Below are positions 14,005 to 21,848 of a stretch of DNA of 64,000 nucleotides, one piece after another; within the stretch, counting starts at the first letter, position 1; each line of letters opens with the position of its first letter. The DNA is taken from contig NZ_JYKA01000014.1 of assembly GCF_001676875.1 (NCBI RefSeq), forward strand, positions 1 to 64,000, written 5' to 3'. This DNA is from Chromobacterium subtsugae (GTDB lineage: Bacteria > Pseudomonadota > Gammaproteobacteria > Burkholderiales > Chromobacteriaceae). A program made the position numbers and the translations under genes. The notes beneath the pieces were generated by a model. That model was not told the DNA's origin. It saw nothing but the letters and a program-made list of their open reading frames with translations, and did not search any database.

Positions 14005-14813
14005 TGGACGAGCTGAAACCTCTTGGCGCGCTGCTGCCCGACATTGTGCCGGCGACACCGCGAGAGCGCACCGAGGCCTGCGAGCGGCACGGTCAGTACA
14101 CCGCACGCAATCCAATTGGCCGCGTCTGGACGCGCTGCCCGGTCTGCGCGCAGGAGGCTAAAGACCTGGCCGACGCTGAACAGCAGGCCCGCGAGAAGGC
14201 CCAGGCTGCAGAACGCCAGCGCGCCGGCTGGCTGACCCTGTGCGGAAACTCTGGCATCCCGTTGCGTTTCCAGGATCGCACCCTGCAAAACTACCGCGCA
14301 GCGAATGACGGTCAGCGCACGGCTCTGGAGTTTGCCAAAGCCTACGCCGCCGAGTTTGAACACGGCCACTCTGGCCGCTGCGCGATATTCCTGGGCGAGT
14401 TCGGCACCGGCAAGACGCACCTGGCCTGCGGTATCGCGCTGCGCATCATGCATCGCTACCAATGCACCGCGGTCTTCACCAAGCTGGACGAGATGGCGCG
14501 GCTTATCCGCGAAGCCAAGAGCTTCGACTCGGCGATGTCGGAAAGCAAAGTTATCCGCCTCTACACCGCCCCGGATTTGCTGATCATCGACGAGGTCGGC
14601 GTGCAGTCCGGCACCGACACCGAAGCGCGCTCGCTGTTCGCCGTCGTGAATGGCCGCTACGAGGCGCGTCGGCCGACCATCTTCCTGAGCAATCTTGACC
14701 GTGATGGCGTAGCCGCCAGCATCGGGCCGAGGCTGTTCAGCCGGCTGCGCGAGGACGGCTGCGAGGTGCTGGTCTTCGATTGGGATGATTACCGTGCATT
14801 GGAGGTGGCATGA
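14004..14813 (+). CDS. DnaC-like helicase loader ATPase (269 aa)
   Basis: The N-terminal 50 residues contain Cys26, His29, Cys45 and Cys48 (CERH, CPVC), a probable zinc site. The AAA+ core has Walker A GEFGTGKTH (residues 131-139) and Walker B LLIIDEVGVQ, then a sensor-1 Asn in IFLSNLDRDG, and a final RLFSRLRED, as in DnaC/IstB-type loaders. It should load the host DnaB helicase at the phage origin. The start ATG overlaps the replication gene stop; its own stop overlaps the next small gene by ATGA. Confidence 0.88.
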   Translation: MDELKPLGALLPDIVPATPRERTEACERHGQYTARNPIGRVWTRCPVCAQEAKDLADAEQQAREKAQAAERQRAGWLTLCGNSGIPLRFQDRTLQNYRAANDGQRTALEFAKAYAAEFEHGHSGRCAIFLGEFGTGKTHLACGIALRIMHRYQCTAVFTKLDEMARLIREAKSFDSAMSESKVIRLYTAPDLLIIDEVGVQSGTDTEARSLFAVVNGRYEARRPTIFLSNLDRDGVAASIGPRLFSRLREDGCEVLVFDWDDYRALEVA

Positions 14814-14929
14814 AGCGCTCTCCAGCCTGGCGCCGAACCGTCATCGGCACATTACTCGTCGCTATGTTGCTGCTGACCGCGCCATTGTGGTTCATGGCTG
14901 CGCTGCAGCTGGAAAGGGGGGCGGAATGA
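14810..14929 (+). CDS. 39-residue membrane peptide
   Basis: MKRSPAWRRTVIGTLLVAML: a basic start then one hydrophobic span (LLVAMLLLTAPLWFMAAL). Both ends overlap neighbours (ATGA at the start; stop overlaps the NinB start), so it is held in the coupled operon. Function unknown. Confidence 0.5.
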   Translation: MKRSPAWRRTVIGTLLVAMLLLTAPLWFMAALQLERGAE

Positions 14930-15363
14930 GTCGCGAGACTATCACCATCCAGACCGGCACCGATCTCCGGCCGCGCATGGCCCACGCATACCAGCTGGCG
15001 TGCAAGATGCTGGACGAGGCCGCCGATGGCAGGGGCCTGAAGGTCACGATCCAGACCGCCAGCCTCCGCAACCTGAGCCAGAACGCTGCCATGTGGGCCG
15101 CGCTGACGGATGTCAGTGAGCAACTGGACTGGTACGGCAACAAGCTGACGCCGGAGGAGTGGAAAGACCTGCTGACCGCCGGCCTTCGCAAGACCAAGGT
15201 GGTGCCGAACCTGGACGGCAGCGGCTTCGTGATCCTGGGCCGGCGCACCAGCGACATGAGCATCCGGGAGATGGGCGAGCTGCTGGAGCTGATCTACGCC
15301 TTCGGCGCGGAGAGGGGCGTGAAATTCGGGCTGGGCGCAGCGTATGGGAGGAGGGCGGCATGA
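14926..15363 (+). CDS. ninB: NinB/Orf-like recombination protein (145 aa)
   Basis: The block SLRNLSQNAAMWAALTDVSE and DWYGNKLTPEEWKDLLTAGL follow the NinB family, and IREMGELLELIYAFGAERGV near the end is the characteristic helix. Lambda NinB (Orf) binds ssDNA and SSB and can replace RecFOR in phage recombination. The ATG at 14926, overlapping the membrane peptide stop, gives the normal family length. It sits among recombination and resolution genes as in lambdoid nin regions. Confidence 0.85.
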   Translation: MSRETITIQTGTDLRPRMAHAYQLACKMLDEAADGRGLKVTIQTASLRNLSQNAAMWAALTDVSEQLDWYGNKLTPEEWKDLLTAGLRKTKVVPNLDGSGFVILGRRTSDMSIREMGELLELIYAFGAERGVKFGLGAAYGRRAA

Positions 15364-15740
15364 AGACGCCGAGCAAGATCGTACAGCGCCCCGGGTCCAC
15401 GCCTGGCACTGGTCGGCGCGACACCAGGCGCATCGCCAGCCAAGCCATTCGCGACAGCGCCGCCGGCGAGACCTGCACTCTGCAAATCGCCGGCATCTGC
15501 AACGGCCGCGCCGACACGACAGTCCTGTGCCATCTGCCGGACGAAAGCCACGGCATGGGGCGCAAGGCCGACGACGTTTCCAGCTGCTACGGCTGCAGCA
15601 CATGCCATGACGTCATCGACGGCCGCGTGCCGTGTGACTGGCAGCCGGGCGAGAAAGATTTCTACATGCGCCGCGCCATGGTGCGGACCTTGCGCCGCCT
15701 GCTGGCCAAAGGGCTGATCACGATAAAGGGTGCGGCATGA
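15360..15740 (+). CDS. DUF1364 family putative nuclease (126 aa)
   Basis: IASQAIRDSAAGETCTLQIA followed by GICNGRADTTVLCHLPDE and a C-terminal SCYGCSTCHDVIDGRV match the phage DUF1364 pattern, a small HNH-like fold with cysteine/histidine metal ligands. Such genes occupy the nin region of lambdoid phages and are thought to act on DNA, but no activity can be stated from sequence. The start overlaps ninB by ATGA and the stop overlaps the next gene by ATGA. Confidence 0.78.
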   Translation: MKTPSKIVQRPGSTPGTGRRDTRRIASQAIRDSAAGETCTLQIAGICNGRADTTVLCHLPDESHGMGRKADDVSSCYGCSTCHDVIDGRVPCDWQPGEKDFYMRRAMVRTLRRLLAKGLITIKGAA

Positions 15741-15925
15741 AATGGATTCTGCAGGGTGAATGCCTAGCGTGCGGAGACTGGCGGATATTCCGCTACGCGC
15801 TGGCCACGCCGCCGCGCTACGAGCTATGGGAGTGGCCGCGGTTCCTGGGCAATTTTCAGACCTCGAGGGAGGCGAAAGCAGAAGCCGCAAGGCTGATGAA
15901 CGAAAGGGAGTTGAATGCAGCTTAA
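15737..15925 (+). CDS. small hypothetical protein (62 aa)
   Basis: MKWILQGECLACGDWRIFRY has one CXXC-type pair, then ELWEWPRFLGNFQTSREAKA and a helical end. It may be a small zinc or DNA-associated protein but is unrecognised. It overlaps the neighbours by 4 nt and 11 nt, so it belongs to the same transcript. Confidence 0.55.
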   Translation: MKWILQGECLACGDWRIFRYALATPPRYELWEWPRFLGNFQTSREAKAEAARLMNERELNAA

Positions 15926-17408
15926 TTGCCCGAATTGCAACGACGCCGGTCCGCATGGCGTTCACTCCGCCGCGGCACAGCGATTCATGTGCAAGGCCTG
16001 CGGCCGGACGTTCCGCGCCCGCGCCGCCCAGGCGACGACCGTGGCCAAGCCAGCGGACGGCAACAGGTTCGTCATTACCTGCGCCGTGTCGGGCTCGCCG
16101 GTTCACGCTCCGTTCCTCAAGAGCCTGCAGCAGTACTGCCGCGAGAACGGCGCGCGCCTGATCGTCGTGCCGGTGGCCTATCGCAACCCGACAAGCAACC
16201 TCGAAAAGCCGCACGAGTGGTTCGCGCCGGAGCTGGCCCGGTACATGACCGTCGAAAGGCTGGAGCTGTGCCCGGGCGTCCTGCTGCTGGCCGACGTGCC
16301 GACGCAGCCGACCGCGGTGCGCCCGCTGTCGGGCCTGCACACGATGAGTGGCGACAGCCACGGCATTTTCGCGCACCCCAAGATCGCGCTGGAGAGCGTG
16401 CCGGTAGCCATCGGCCGCGCCGCCAAGCTGGTGATGACCACCGGCGCCATCACCGAGCCGGTCTACAGCAAGAGCAAAGCCGGCAAGAAGGGGGAATTCC
16501 ACCAGGTGCAGGGCGCTGTGGTGGTCGAGTGGGACGGCCGCGCCGCCCATTTTCGCCACCTGAACGCCGGCAAGGATGGCTCTTTCTGTGATCTCGACCG
16601 GAAGTACAGCGCCAGCAACGCTAAGCGCATCAGCCACCGCGCCCGTGTGTTGGCCTTGGGCGATCTCCACGGCGTCCGCCATGATCCGGAGGTGCTGGAG
16701 GCTACAGTGTTCGGCGCCGACAGCATGGTCAACGCCCTGCAGCCGGAAACCATCGTGCTGCATGACGTGTTGGATTTTCAAAGCGCCAGCCATCACAACG
16801 ACTATTTCGAGCGGTTCAGGCTGCGCCGGGCCGGCAACGATGACGTCTATGGTGAGCTGCGCGCTACGGCGGATCTGCTGGGCCGCATCGCCGCCACCGG
16901 CGCCGAAGTGGTGCTGGCCGGCAGCAACCACAACGAGCACATCTACCGCTGGCTGGAAAACCACCAGAACGCCCAGGACGTGCAAAACGCCATCGTGTAC
17001 CACGAGACCAAGCTGGAAATGCTGCGCGCGCTGGCCGCCGGCCGCGAGCTGGATCCACTGGAGTACTGGGTGCGAAAGCTGTTGCCGGGCGCGGACAACA
17101 TTCGCTTTCTGCGCCGCGATGAGTCGTTCATTGTCGACGGCGTGGAATATGGCCAGCACGGCGACAAAGGCATCAACGGCGCGCGCGGCAGTCTGCACGG
17201 CATGACCAAGGCTGGCGCCAAGCTGGTGATTGGTCACAGTCACACCCCGGGCATCGCCGACGGCGTCTACCAGGTCGGCACGTCCTCGCAGATGGCCATG
17301 GGCTACAACACCGGGTTGTCCGGCTGGCGGCACACGCACTGCATCCAATACGCGAGCGGCAAGCGGTCGCTGCTGCATGTGATCAACGGGAAATGGAGGG
17401 CGGCGTGA
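15915..17408 (+). CDS. zinc-ribbon plus calcineurin-like metallophosphoesterase (497 aa)
   Basis: The N-terminus is a zinc ribbon (Cys5, Cys8, Cys26, Cys29). From about residue 245 comes a calcineurin-like phosphoesterase: GDLHG with Asp250 and His252, Asp284 (HDVLDF), the Asn-His motif in AGSNHNEH, and GHSHTP with His441 and His443. The 50-240 segment (ITCAVSGSPVHAPFLKSLQQ onward) is an extra domain of unknown type. Such enzymes cleave phosphodiesters or act as DNA nucleases (Mre11/SbcD fold). No SbcC-like ATPase is near. Substrate unknown. Confidence 0.7.
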   Translation: MQLNCPNCNDAGPHGVHSAAAQRFMCKACGRTFRARAAQATTVAKPADGNRFVITCAVSGSPVHAPFLKSLQQYCRENGARLIVVPVAYRNPTSNLEKPHEWFAPELARYMTVERLELCPGVLLLADVPTQPTAVRPLSGLHTMSGDSHGIFAHPKIALESVPVAIGRAAKLVMTTGAITEPVYSKSKAGKKGEFHQVQGAVVVEWDGRAAHFRHLNAGKDGSFCDLDRKYSASNAKRISHRARVLALGDLHGVRHDPEVLEATVFGADSMVNALQPETIVLHDVLDFQSASHHNDYFERFRLRRAGNDDVYGELRATADLLGRIAATGAEVVLAGSNHNEHIYRWLENHQNAQDVQNAIVYHETKLEMLRALAAGRELDPLEYWVRKLLPGADNIRFLRRDESFIVDGVEYGQHGDKGINGARGSLHGMTKAGAKLVIGHSHTPGIADGVYQVGTSSQMAMGYNTGLSGWRHTHCIQYASGKRSLLHVINGKWRAA

Positions 17409-17860
17409 GGCTAGGAATCGACCCAGGAATCAACGGCGCCATCGCGGTGCTGGACGGCGAGCAGCTGCTGGCCGTGTACGACATGCCGGTCGTGGAGTTG
17501 AGGAGCGGCAAGGCCACGAAGCGAAGCGTGTCGCCGGCGCTGCTGGCCGACCTGCTCCGGCAGCTCGCCGGCGCGCATGTGGTGATCGAGAAAGTTGGCG
17601 CCATGCCCGGCCAGGGTGTGGCCAGCATGTTCAACTTCGGCAAGAGCGCAGGCATCGTGGAGGGCGTCTGCGCGGGCCTGGGCCTGCCGGTGTCGTTCGT
17701 CACGCCGCAGCAGTGGCAGAAGCGGGCGGGGCGCAGGGATGGCAAGGACGGCAGCCGGGCGCGCGCCGCGGAACTGTTTCCAGCCCAGGCTGGCCTGTTC
17801 GCCAGAGTGAAGGACGACGGCCGCGCCGAGGCCGCACTGATTGGTCGGTTTGGAATCTGA
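17405..17860 (+). CDS. RuvC-like Holliday junction resolvase (151 aa)
   Basis: The RNase-H fold starts at once with RLGIDPGINGAIAVLD, continues with VVIEKVGAMPGQGVASMFNF and PVSFVTPQQWQKRAG, and ends with VKDDGRAEAALI, giving the usual Asp, Glu and Asp-Asp acidic residues of RuvC. The GTG at 17405 is preferred: GGAGGG lies 5 nt upstream and the protein then starts MRLGIDPG like other RuvCs. It would resolve branched phage DNA before packaging. Confidence 0.85.
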   Translation: MRLGIDPGINGAIAVLDGEQLLAVYDMPVVELRSGKATKRSVSPALLADLLRQLAGAHVVIEKVGAMPGQGVASMFNFGKSAGIVEGVCAGLGLPVSFVTPQQWQKRAGRRDGKDGSRARAAELFPAQAGLFARVKDDGRAEAALIGRFGI

Positions 17861-17872
17861 AAGGGGTAGGGA

Positions 17873-18373
17873 ATGAGTTCAGTTGTCGATATCGGTGTAA
17901 TCCGCGCAATGCGCATTCTGAACCTGCCGCTGGAGGCGCACGAGGCCATGGAAAATTGGGGTCGCTGGCAGCGCAGCGACAGCCAGGCGAGCCGGCGCTC
18001 CGGCATAGAGGGCAAAAACTACCGGTCGAACCGCTGCGAGCATTGCTTCGAGCTGCCCGACCCGTGCGACGCCTGCAAATACCTGAAGGGTGCCGGGCTG
18101 CCGGTGGACATCCAACTGGCGCTGCGCGTGGAGCGGGCAATTACTCACGGCCGCGTGGTTTGTCGGCGCGTAGAGGCGGGTATGCCGGAGCGAGACGTGA
18201 CCATCCTGCTGGCTCATTTCCGCGGCTTCCGTAATCGCGCCGGCGAATGGCAGGCCAGCAATCCGAAAGTGCTGTGCCGCCAGCTGGGTATCCAGACCGC
18301 GGAATACGAGAATCGTGTAGCAAAACTGGTTCAGATGATTTACAACCGCATTAAACAGCAAAGGGCCGCTTGA
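17873..18373 (+). CDS. phage antiterminator Q-like protein (166 aa)
   Basis: The ENWGRWQRSD segment and the helical C-terminus (RQLGIQTAEYENRVAKLVQM) resemble Q-type late antiterminators. The middle has a cysteine cluster (CEHCFELPDPCDACKY), suited to a zinc site. Its position, last in the early operon and before a terminator and the late genes, fits a Q role of letting RNA polymerase read through late terminators. Similarity is by motif and context, not full alignment. Confidence 0.55.
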   Translation: MSSVVDIGVIRAMRILNLPLEAHEAMENWGRWQRSDSQASRRSGIEGKNYRSNRCEHCFELPDPCDACKYLKGAGLPVDIQLALRVERAITHGRVVCRRVEAGMPERDVTILLAHFRGFRNRAGEWQASNPKVLCRQLGIQTAEYENRVAKLVQMIYNRIKQQRAA

Positions 18374-18431
18374 ATTCTGCAAAATGCAGCGGTAGAATTG
18401 ATCTACAAATTGTCACCGCCCGCGGGCGAGT

Positions 18432-18458
18432 AAAAGGCTGCCGAAAGGCGGCCTTTTT
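18432..18458 (+). terminator. terminator after the early operon
   Basis: AAAGGCTGCC-gaaa-GGCGGCCTTTTT: a tetraloop hairpin followed by T5, about 60 nt after the Q-like gene. A second hairpin without T-run (ACAGCC/GGCTGT with CACGGC/GCCGTG) is at 18491-18520. Confidence 0.75.
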
Positions 18459-18535
18459 GCGTCTGTAGGAATGGCAGTCGCCAAAGGGTACACAGCCTCA
18501 CGGCTTCTGCCGTGGGCTGTAGTGATATGCAAGCG

Positions 18536-18910
18536 TTAGTCTTCTACCTTCTTACCAAAGGCTTTTGGGATTTCATTGTCGGAGTAGTCAGGTTTTGCTG
18601 TGACTAGCTCAGATGGGTGATTGCCATCCCCCTTTGAGTTATTGTTCTCCCATTGCAAAGGTTGCAAGTTTTCAATCTCGTCTGAGCCGCCTTTGGATTT
18701 AGGCACTATGTGATCAACCTGCCAACCTGTCCTGCTTTCTTGTTTCCCATATTGGTCGCGTTCAATAATGGCACCATAGCGGTCCAGCTTCTTGCCATCA
18801 GACAGTGAGAGGTGGCTCAGGGCCTTTTCCCATACTGCATCGATTACATCACTCGAAAAACTTTCCAAGGACAAGGAAGGTGAACGAAACAAGCTGCTAT
18901 ATCTGCGCAT
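18536..18910 (-). CDS. HNH endonuclease on the opposite strand (124 aa)
   Basis: The core WQVDHIVPKSKGGSDEIENL with PLQWENNNSKGD supplies the His, Asn and Asn/His positions of an HNH nuclease, without zinc-finger cysteines. The N-terminus (RSPSLSLESFSSDVIDAVWE) is a helical extension. The gene is leftward among rightward genes and noticeably more AT-rich, which suggests a mobile or cargo gene inserted between the antiterminator and the late region. Confidence 0.75.
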   Translation of the reverse strand: MRRYSSLFRSPSLSLESFSSDVIDAVWEKALSHLSLSDGKKLDRYGAIIERDQYGKQESRTGWQVDHIVPKSKGGSDEIENLQPLQWENNNSKGDGNHPSELVTAKPDYSDNEIPKAFGKKVED

Positions 18911-19127
18911 GGTATATCCCTTATTAACAAAGTGCCGATGTCATGTTTGTGCAGATTTGAAAATTACAATAGAAGATCGCCAGGCTATCGCCGCCGACAC
19001 CTTAACCACCAGTAGCGGCTAAACCTGGCAACTAGGACGCCGGCTCTCCCGTCGTGAGCACCCCGCAAAACCGGCACCATCAACCTCGCCCCGCACATCG
19101 CGGGGCTTTTTCTTTTCCGAGGCCCGT
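18911..19127. other. short intergenic with terminator
   Basis: No gene seen. A strong terminator GCCCCGC-acatc-GCGGGGC followed by T5CT4 lies at 19088-19116, facing rightward, immediately before the next two small genes. Confidence 0.6.
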
Positions 19128-19319
19128 ATGCGGCTACGTCACACAACCATCGTCTACGAGGCCGCGCCCTGGGGCCGTGGCGCCGAGCTGGTGTTGATCA
19201 CCGGCACGCGCTGTCGAGTCATCGCCCGAGACGGCGACGAAATCACGGTGCGATTTCACCGTAACCGGCAGCACGCCACGTTCACCCGCCGCGCACTCAT
19301 CAAGTTGGTAAGGAGATAG
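19128..19319 (+). CDS. small basic hypothetical protein (63 aa)
   Basis: MRLRHTTIVYEAAPWGRGAE then VITGTRCRVIARDGDEITVR: a compact beta-like, strongly basic protein that may bind nucleic acid. It is followed after 2 nt by the next gene, with AAGGAGA before that start. No family recognised. Confidence 0.5.
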   Translation: MRLRHTTIVYEAAPWGRGAELVLITGTRCRVIARDGDEITVRFHRNRQHATFTRRALIKLVRR

Positions 19320-19321
19320 CC

Positions 19322-19507
19322 ATGGCTCAGCCCATCACCGCCCGTGTCCAGTTCGACAGCGTGACCGCGGAGGAGCGGATTGCCGCGCTTGTGGCCGAGT
19401 ACGCCGGCCAGTCGATCAGCCCGCACCGCATGGAGGTGATCCGGCGGCGCGCCGTGGCCATCGCAATGGAGTGCATGGACGTGGAGATCATGTCGGCGCG
19501 CCACTAA
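19322..19507 (+). CDS. small hypothetical protein (61 aa)
   Basis: MAQPITARVQFDSVTAEERI then IAALVAEYAGQSISPHRMEV and a helical end. The ribosome-binding site AAGGAGA ends about 5 nt before the ATG. It ends 3 nt before the stop of a convergent leftward gene. Not recognised. Confidence 0.5.
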   Translation: MAQPITARVQFDSVTAEERIAALVAEYAGQSISPHRMEVIRRRAVAIAMECMDVEIMSARH

Positions 19508-19510
19508 CGG

Positions 19511-19804
19511 CTAGATCCGCCCCAAGACCTCAATGGAGCTAGTGCCGTTGATATTGGGGAAGTTCTCCAGATCGTGCAGGTACTCGGTAGAGGAGATGTT
19601 CAGAAAGCTTTGGCGAGTGCCAACGGCAGGAATGGCGTTTAGGACTGTCAGGGCGAGTTCAATGCGTTGATCTCCGCCGTCGCGGACCGTTGCTTCGCCC
19701 CAGCGAGCCTCGTACTCCCCCGGAGTGACATTGATACGTGTTAAGTCGCTTGCGTAGCCTCCGATAGTCCGGCCGTCTTTGATGCGGATACGGAAATTAC
19801 CCAT
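19511..19804 (-). CDS. hypothetical protein (97 aa), leftward
   Basis: MGNFRIRIKDGRTIGGYASD with VTPGEYEARWGEATVRDGGD reads as an all-beta phage protein. AGGAGA lies 6 nt before the ATG. It ends SSIEVLGRI. A decayed second copy seems to lie just upstream at 19920-20010. No function assigned. Confidence 0.58.
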   Translation of the reverse strand: MGNFRIRIKDGRTIGGYASDLTRINVTPGEYEARWGEATVRDGGDQRIELALTVLNAIPAVGTRQSFLNISSTEYLHDLENFPNINGTSSIEVLGRI

Positions 19805-19919
19805 GTCAGCTCTCCTTGTCGTGAATGAGGAATGGCGCCCAAGCGTTAGGGCGATATCCAGTATCGGCGCGCTCTGCAGTTCATGCAAATGGCGTAGTCA
19901 GGAAAGCGCCGTTGCTGCA

Positions 19920-20010
19920 TTAGCCCCATGTTCGGGCCAAAACCTCAACTGGCATTAACAGGGTCGGGTATTCCCCCGGCAAAATCGCATCAAAACGGCC
20001 AAGTGGTATT
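19920..20010 (-). pseudogene. possible decayed copy of the neighbouring 97-aa gene
   Basis: Leftward translation gives LPGEYPTLLMPVEVLARTWG. This joins a PGEY motif and an EVL-R ending that in the intact gene are about 55 residues apart. At DNA level TATTCCCCCGG here matches TACTCCCCCGG there, and CCAAAACCTCAA matches CCAAGACCTCAA. An internal deletion of a duplicated gene would explain this. The matches are short. Confidence 0.3.
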
Positions 20011-20092
20011 ATCGGCCACGCAAAAAGAAGTGTTGAAATGACTGATTCGGCTATCGAATGCTGGGCTATGTGCTGAAGGAGAGGTTGGCTGC

Positions 20093-20317
20093 ATGACCAC
20101 CGTCGCATTCGACGGCAAGACCATGGCCGCGGACGGCCGCGCCACGGCCGAAGACGTCTTTCTGGCTGAGTCCTGGCCAGCGCCCATGGCCATCGGCTCC
20201 GGCAAGCTCCCGGTGCTCGCGGCCATGAGAGCCGGGGCAGATGCCCGCCGAGCTGTCGAGGTCGCCATCTCCATGGATGTTTTCAGCGGCGGACACATAC
20301 GAACAGCTGTCTTGTAG
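20093..20317 (+). pseudogene. internally deleted HslV/proteasome-like protein (74 aa)
   Basis: The N-terminus MTTVAFDGKTMAADGRATAE has the Thr-Thr start and DG-x-T strand of HslV-type Ntn hydrolases carried by phages. The C-terminus (MAIGSGKLPVLAAMRAGADA, then VEVAISMDVFSGGHIRTAVL) matches the end of the same fold. About 90-110 residues that should lie between, including the catalytic lysine, are missing, with the frame preserved. GGAGAGG lies before the ATG, so a short protein may still be made, but it should be catalytically dead. Confidence 0.6.
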
Positions 20318-20368
20318 CTGAATGCGTCTTTCGGGTGGCATAATGTTGCTCCATGACTATGGAGTAAT

Positions 20369-20866
20369 GTGAATATGCAAGAGAGACTGAGAAAAGCTGC
20401 TGAGCTCCAGTATGAATCAGCGGGGATGTGTGACCGCCTGGAAGGCTATAAGGTAATTTTCAAGGATGCGCTGACGGAATGGCTTATAGCTAAGGCTGGC
20501 TCTGGCATTGCCGGAATCGTCAAAAAACGCGAATCGACCACGCGGGAGATCGCACTCGAGATTTTTGGCTGGCCTGTGGAGCTTCGGGTCAGGGCCGTTG
20601 CAGGCGGCAGCGATTTCGGCGACCTTGCCCTGTTGCTAGACTTTATCCACGTTAGTAATGATCAGGACTTGTCTATTTATAAGGCTTGGATCAATCGAGA
20701 CGGATATTTAGGCGATCCGTATGGGACTTTTTCGCGCCAACAATTCCAGACACCTGCTTCGCTTGAGGCCCTAATGGAAATGGCTGCTTTGGGATTATAC
20801 GAAAGCCCGCTAATGCAGGTTGGTATTGGGAAGCCGCAGCCGAAGGGTTTCATGGAGATTTCCTAG
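20369..20866 (+). CDS. hypothetical protein (165 aa)
   Basis: A helical N-terminus (MQERLRKAAELQYESAGMCD) is followed by SGIAGIVKKRESTTREIALE and a C-terminal DPYGTFSRQQFQTPASLEAL segment. Not recognised. Either the GTG at 20369 (4 nt after GGAG) or the ATG at 20375 may be used. The GGAG itself lies in a 6-bp hairpin, CTCCAT-gact-ATGGAG (20349-20364), which could hide the ribosome-binding site. Confidence 0.52.
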   Translation: MNMQERLRKAAELQYESAGMCDRLEGYKVIFKDALTEWLIAKAGSGIAGIVKKRESTTREIALEIFGWPVELRVRAVAGGSDFGDLALLLDFIHVSNDQDLSIYKAWINRDGYLGDPYGTFSRQQFQTPASLEALMEMAALGLYESPLMQVGIGKPQPKGFMEIS

Positions 20867-20888
20867 GGACTCACCCTGGAGCATTGCT

Positions 20889-20912
20889 TAGGCCGCAACC
20901 GCGGTCTTTTTC
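20889..20912 (+). terminator. probable terminator
   Basis: GGCCGC-aacc-GCGGTC (one G-T pair) followed by TTTTTCC, 23 nt after the preceding stop. Confidence 0.6.
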
Positions 20913-20947
20913 CATTTTCAAGCCGACAAAACACTAAGAGGTGAGCC

Positions 20948-21067
20948 ATGGCCCATTGTGGAGCCAATATTGGCGCGGGCCAGTTGCGAAGCGGCATGCT
21001 ATGGAGTATGACAGAGGATAGACGCGTAAACCGCTTAGTTTATGGTGGATTTAATTCCAACTTGTAA
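20948..21067 (+). CDS. possible 39-residue peptide
   Basis: MAHCGANIGAGQLRSGMLWS then DRRVNRLVYGGFNSNL, with GAGG 5 nt before the ATG. No homology recognised; it could be chance. It fills the gap between the terminator and the next membrane-protein gene. Confidence 0.3.
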   Translation: MAHCGANIGAGQLRSGMLWSMTEDRRVNRLVYGGFNSNL

Positions 21068-21101
21068 TGCATAATGACACCCTGATCAAGATGGGTGCCT
21101 C

Positions 21102-21776
21102 ATGGGACAATTGAATTTCGAGCTTCTGCCTTTTGTAAAGAAGTGCTTTGCGTTGCCGCTAGATTGGACAGCGATTTCTGGGTTTGCAACTGCGGTAGGT
21201 GCAGTGTTTGCTCTGATTGCAGCTTTTGCAGCACTGTGGTCTGCATCGATTGCAGGAAAAACAATCCGCGAATCGAGGCGACTACAGGAAGAGGAAGTAT
21301 CGTGTGCAGATGCAAAGGAATGCCTCCAGAAGGCGTTTCATATCCTGATGGAGGGGGCAGACCCAGAAACGGGGAAGCCAAAGGCCAGCAGGACAAATTG
21401 GCTGATAGCTGCAAGGCTGATCCTGCGTTTCGAGGAGATTGAGAAATCGATCACTCTTCCCGCATACAAGAAAGTCTTAAACGGACAGAGGATGCTATGG
21501 AGTTCATCCTTCCGTGATGTACTTCGATGTATTGATAAGCCCGAAGACAACGAGATAGGGTATGGCCTTTGTCCCGATCCAACCTACTTTAATCAAGGTG
21601 GATTTGAAAGGAAGATTGAAAAATCATCAGCAGTGGTGCTAATGAGCTTCTCCGTATGGGACGGGAAGGTAGTGGATCCATTAAGGGGTGTAGACGTAAA
21701 GAAAGACTTTCCCGAAGGGCACTGTGTTTTTGACATGTACCCAAGCTTGAAGCTATTCGTACATGAGAAGCTATAG
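21102..21776 (+). CDS. membrane-anchored hypothetical protein (224 aa)
   Basis: One long hydrophobic segment at residues about 22-48 (ISGFATAVGAVFALIAAFAA) anchors a cytoplasmic domain of about 170 residues that begins with a coiled coil (KTIRESRRLQEEEVSCADAK). No catalytic motif is visible. It is more AT-rich than the terminase genes downstream and separated from them, so it may be a lysogeny cargo gene. Confidence 0.55.
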   Translation: MGQLNFELLPFVKKCFALPLDWTAISGFATAVGAVFALIAAFAALWSASIAGKTIRESRRLQEEEVSCADAKECLQKAFHILMEGADPETGKPKASRTNWLIAARLILRFEEIEKSITLPAYKKVLNGQRMLWSSSFRDVLRCIDKPEDNEIGYGLCPDPTYFNQGGFERKIEKSSAVVLMSFSVWDGKVVDPLRGVDVKKDFPEGHCVFDMYPSLKLFVHEKL

Positions 21777-21848
21777 GCAGAATGCCGAAGAAGACATCTG
21801 GCCCCATGATTGTGGGGCTTTTAAATTTGCCGAGGAGGCGACGCCTCT

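Noticed and set aside
15294-17378. A 694-codon open frame on the minus strand
   Set aside because: It lies exactly opposite the NinB, DUF1364, metallophosphoesterase and small genes, which have recognisable motifs; its translation is low-complexity His/Ala/Arg-rich, typical of antisense frames in GC-rich DNA.
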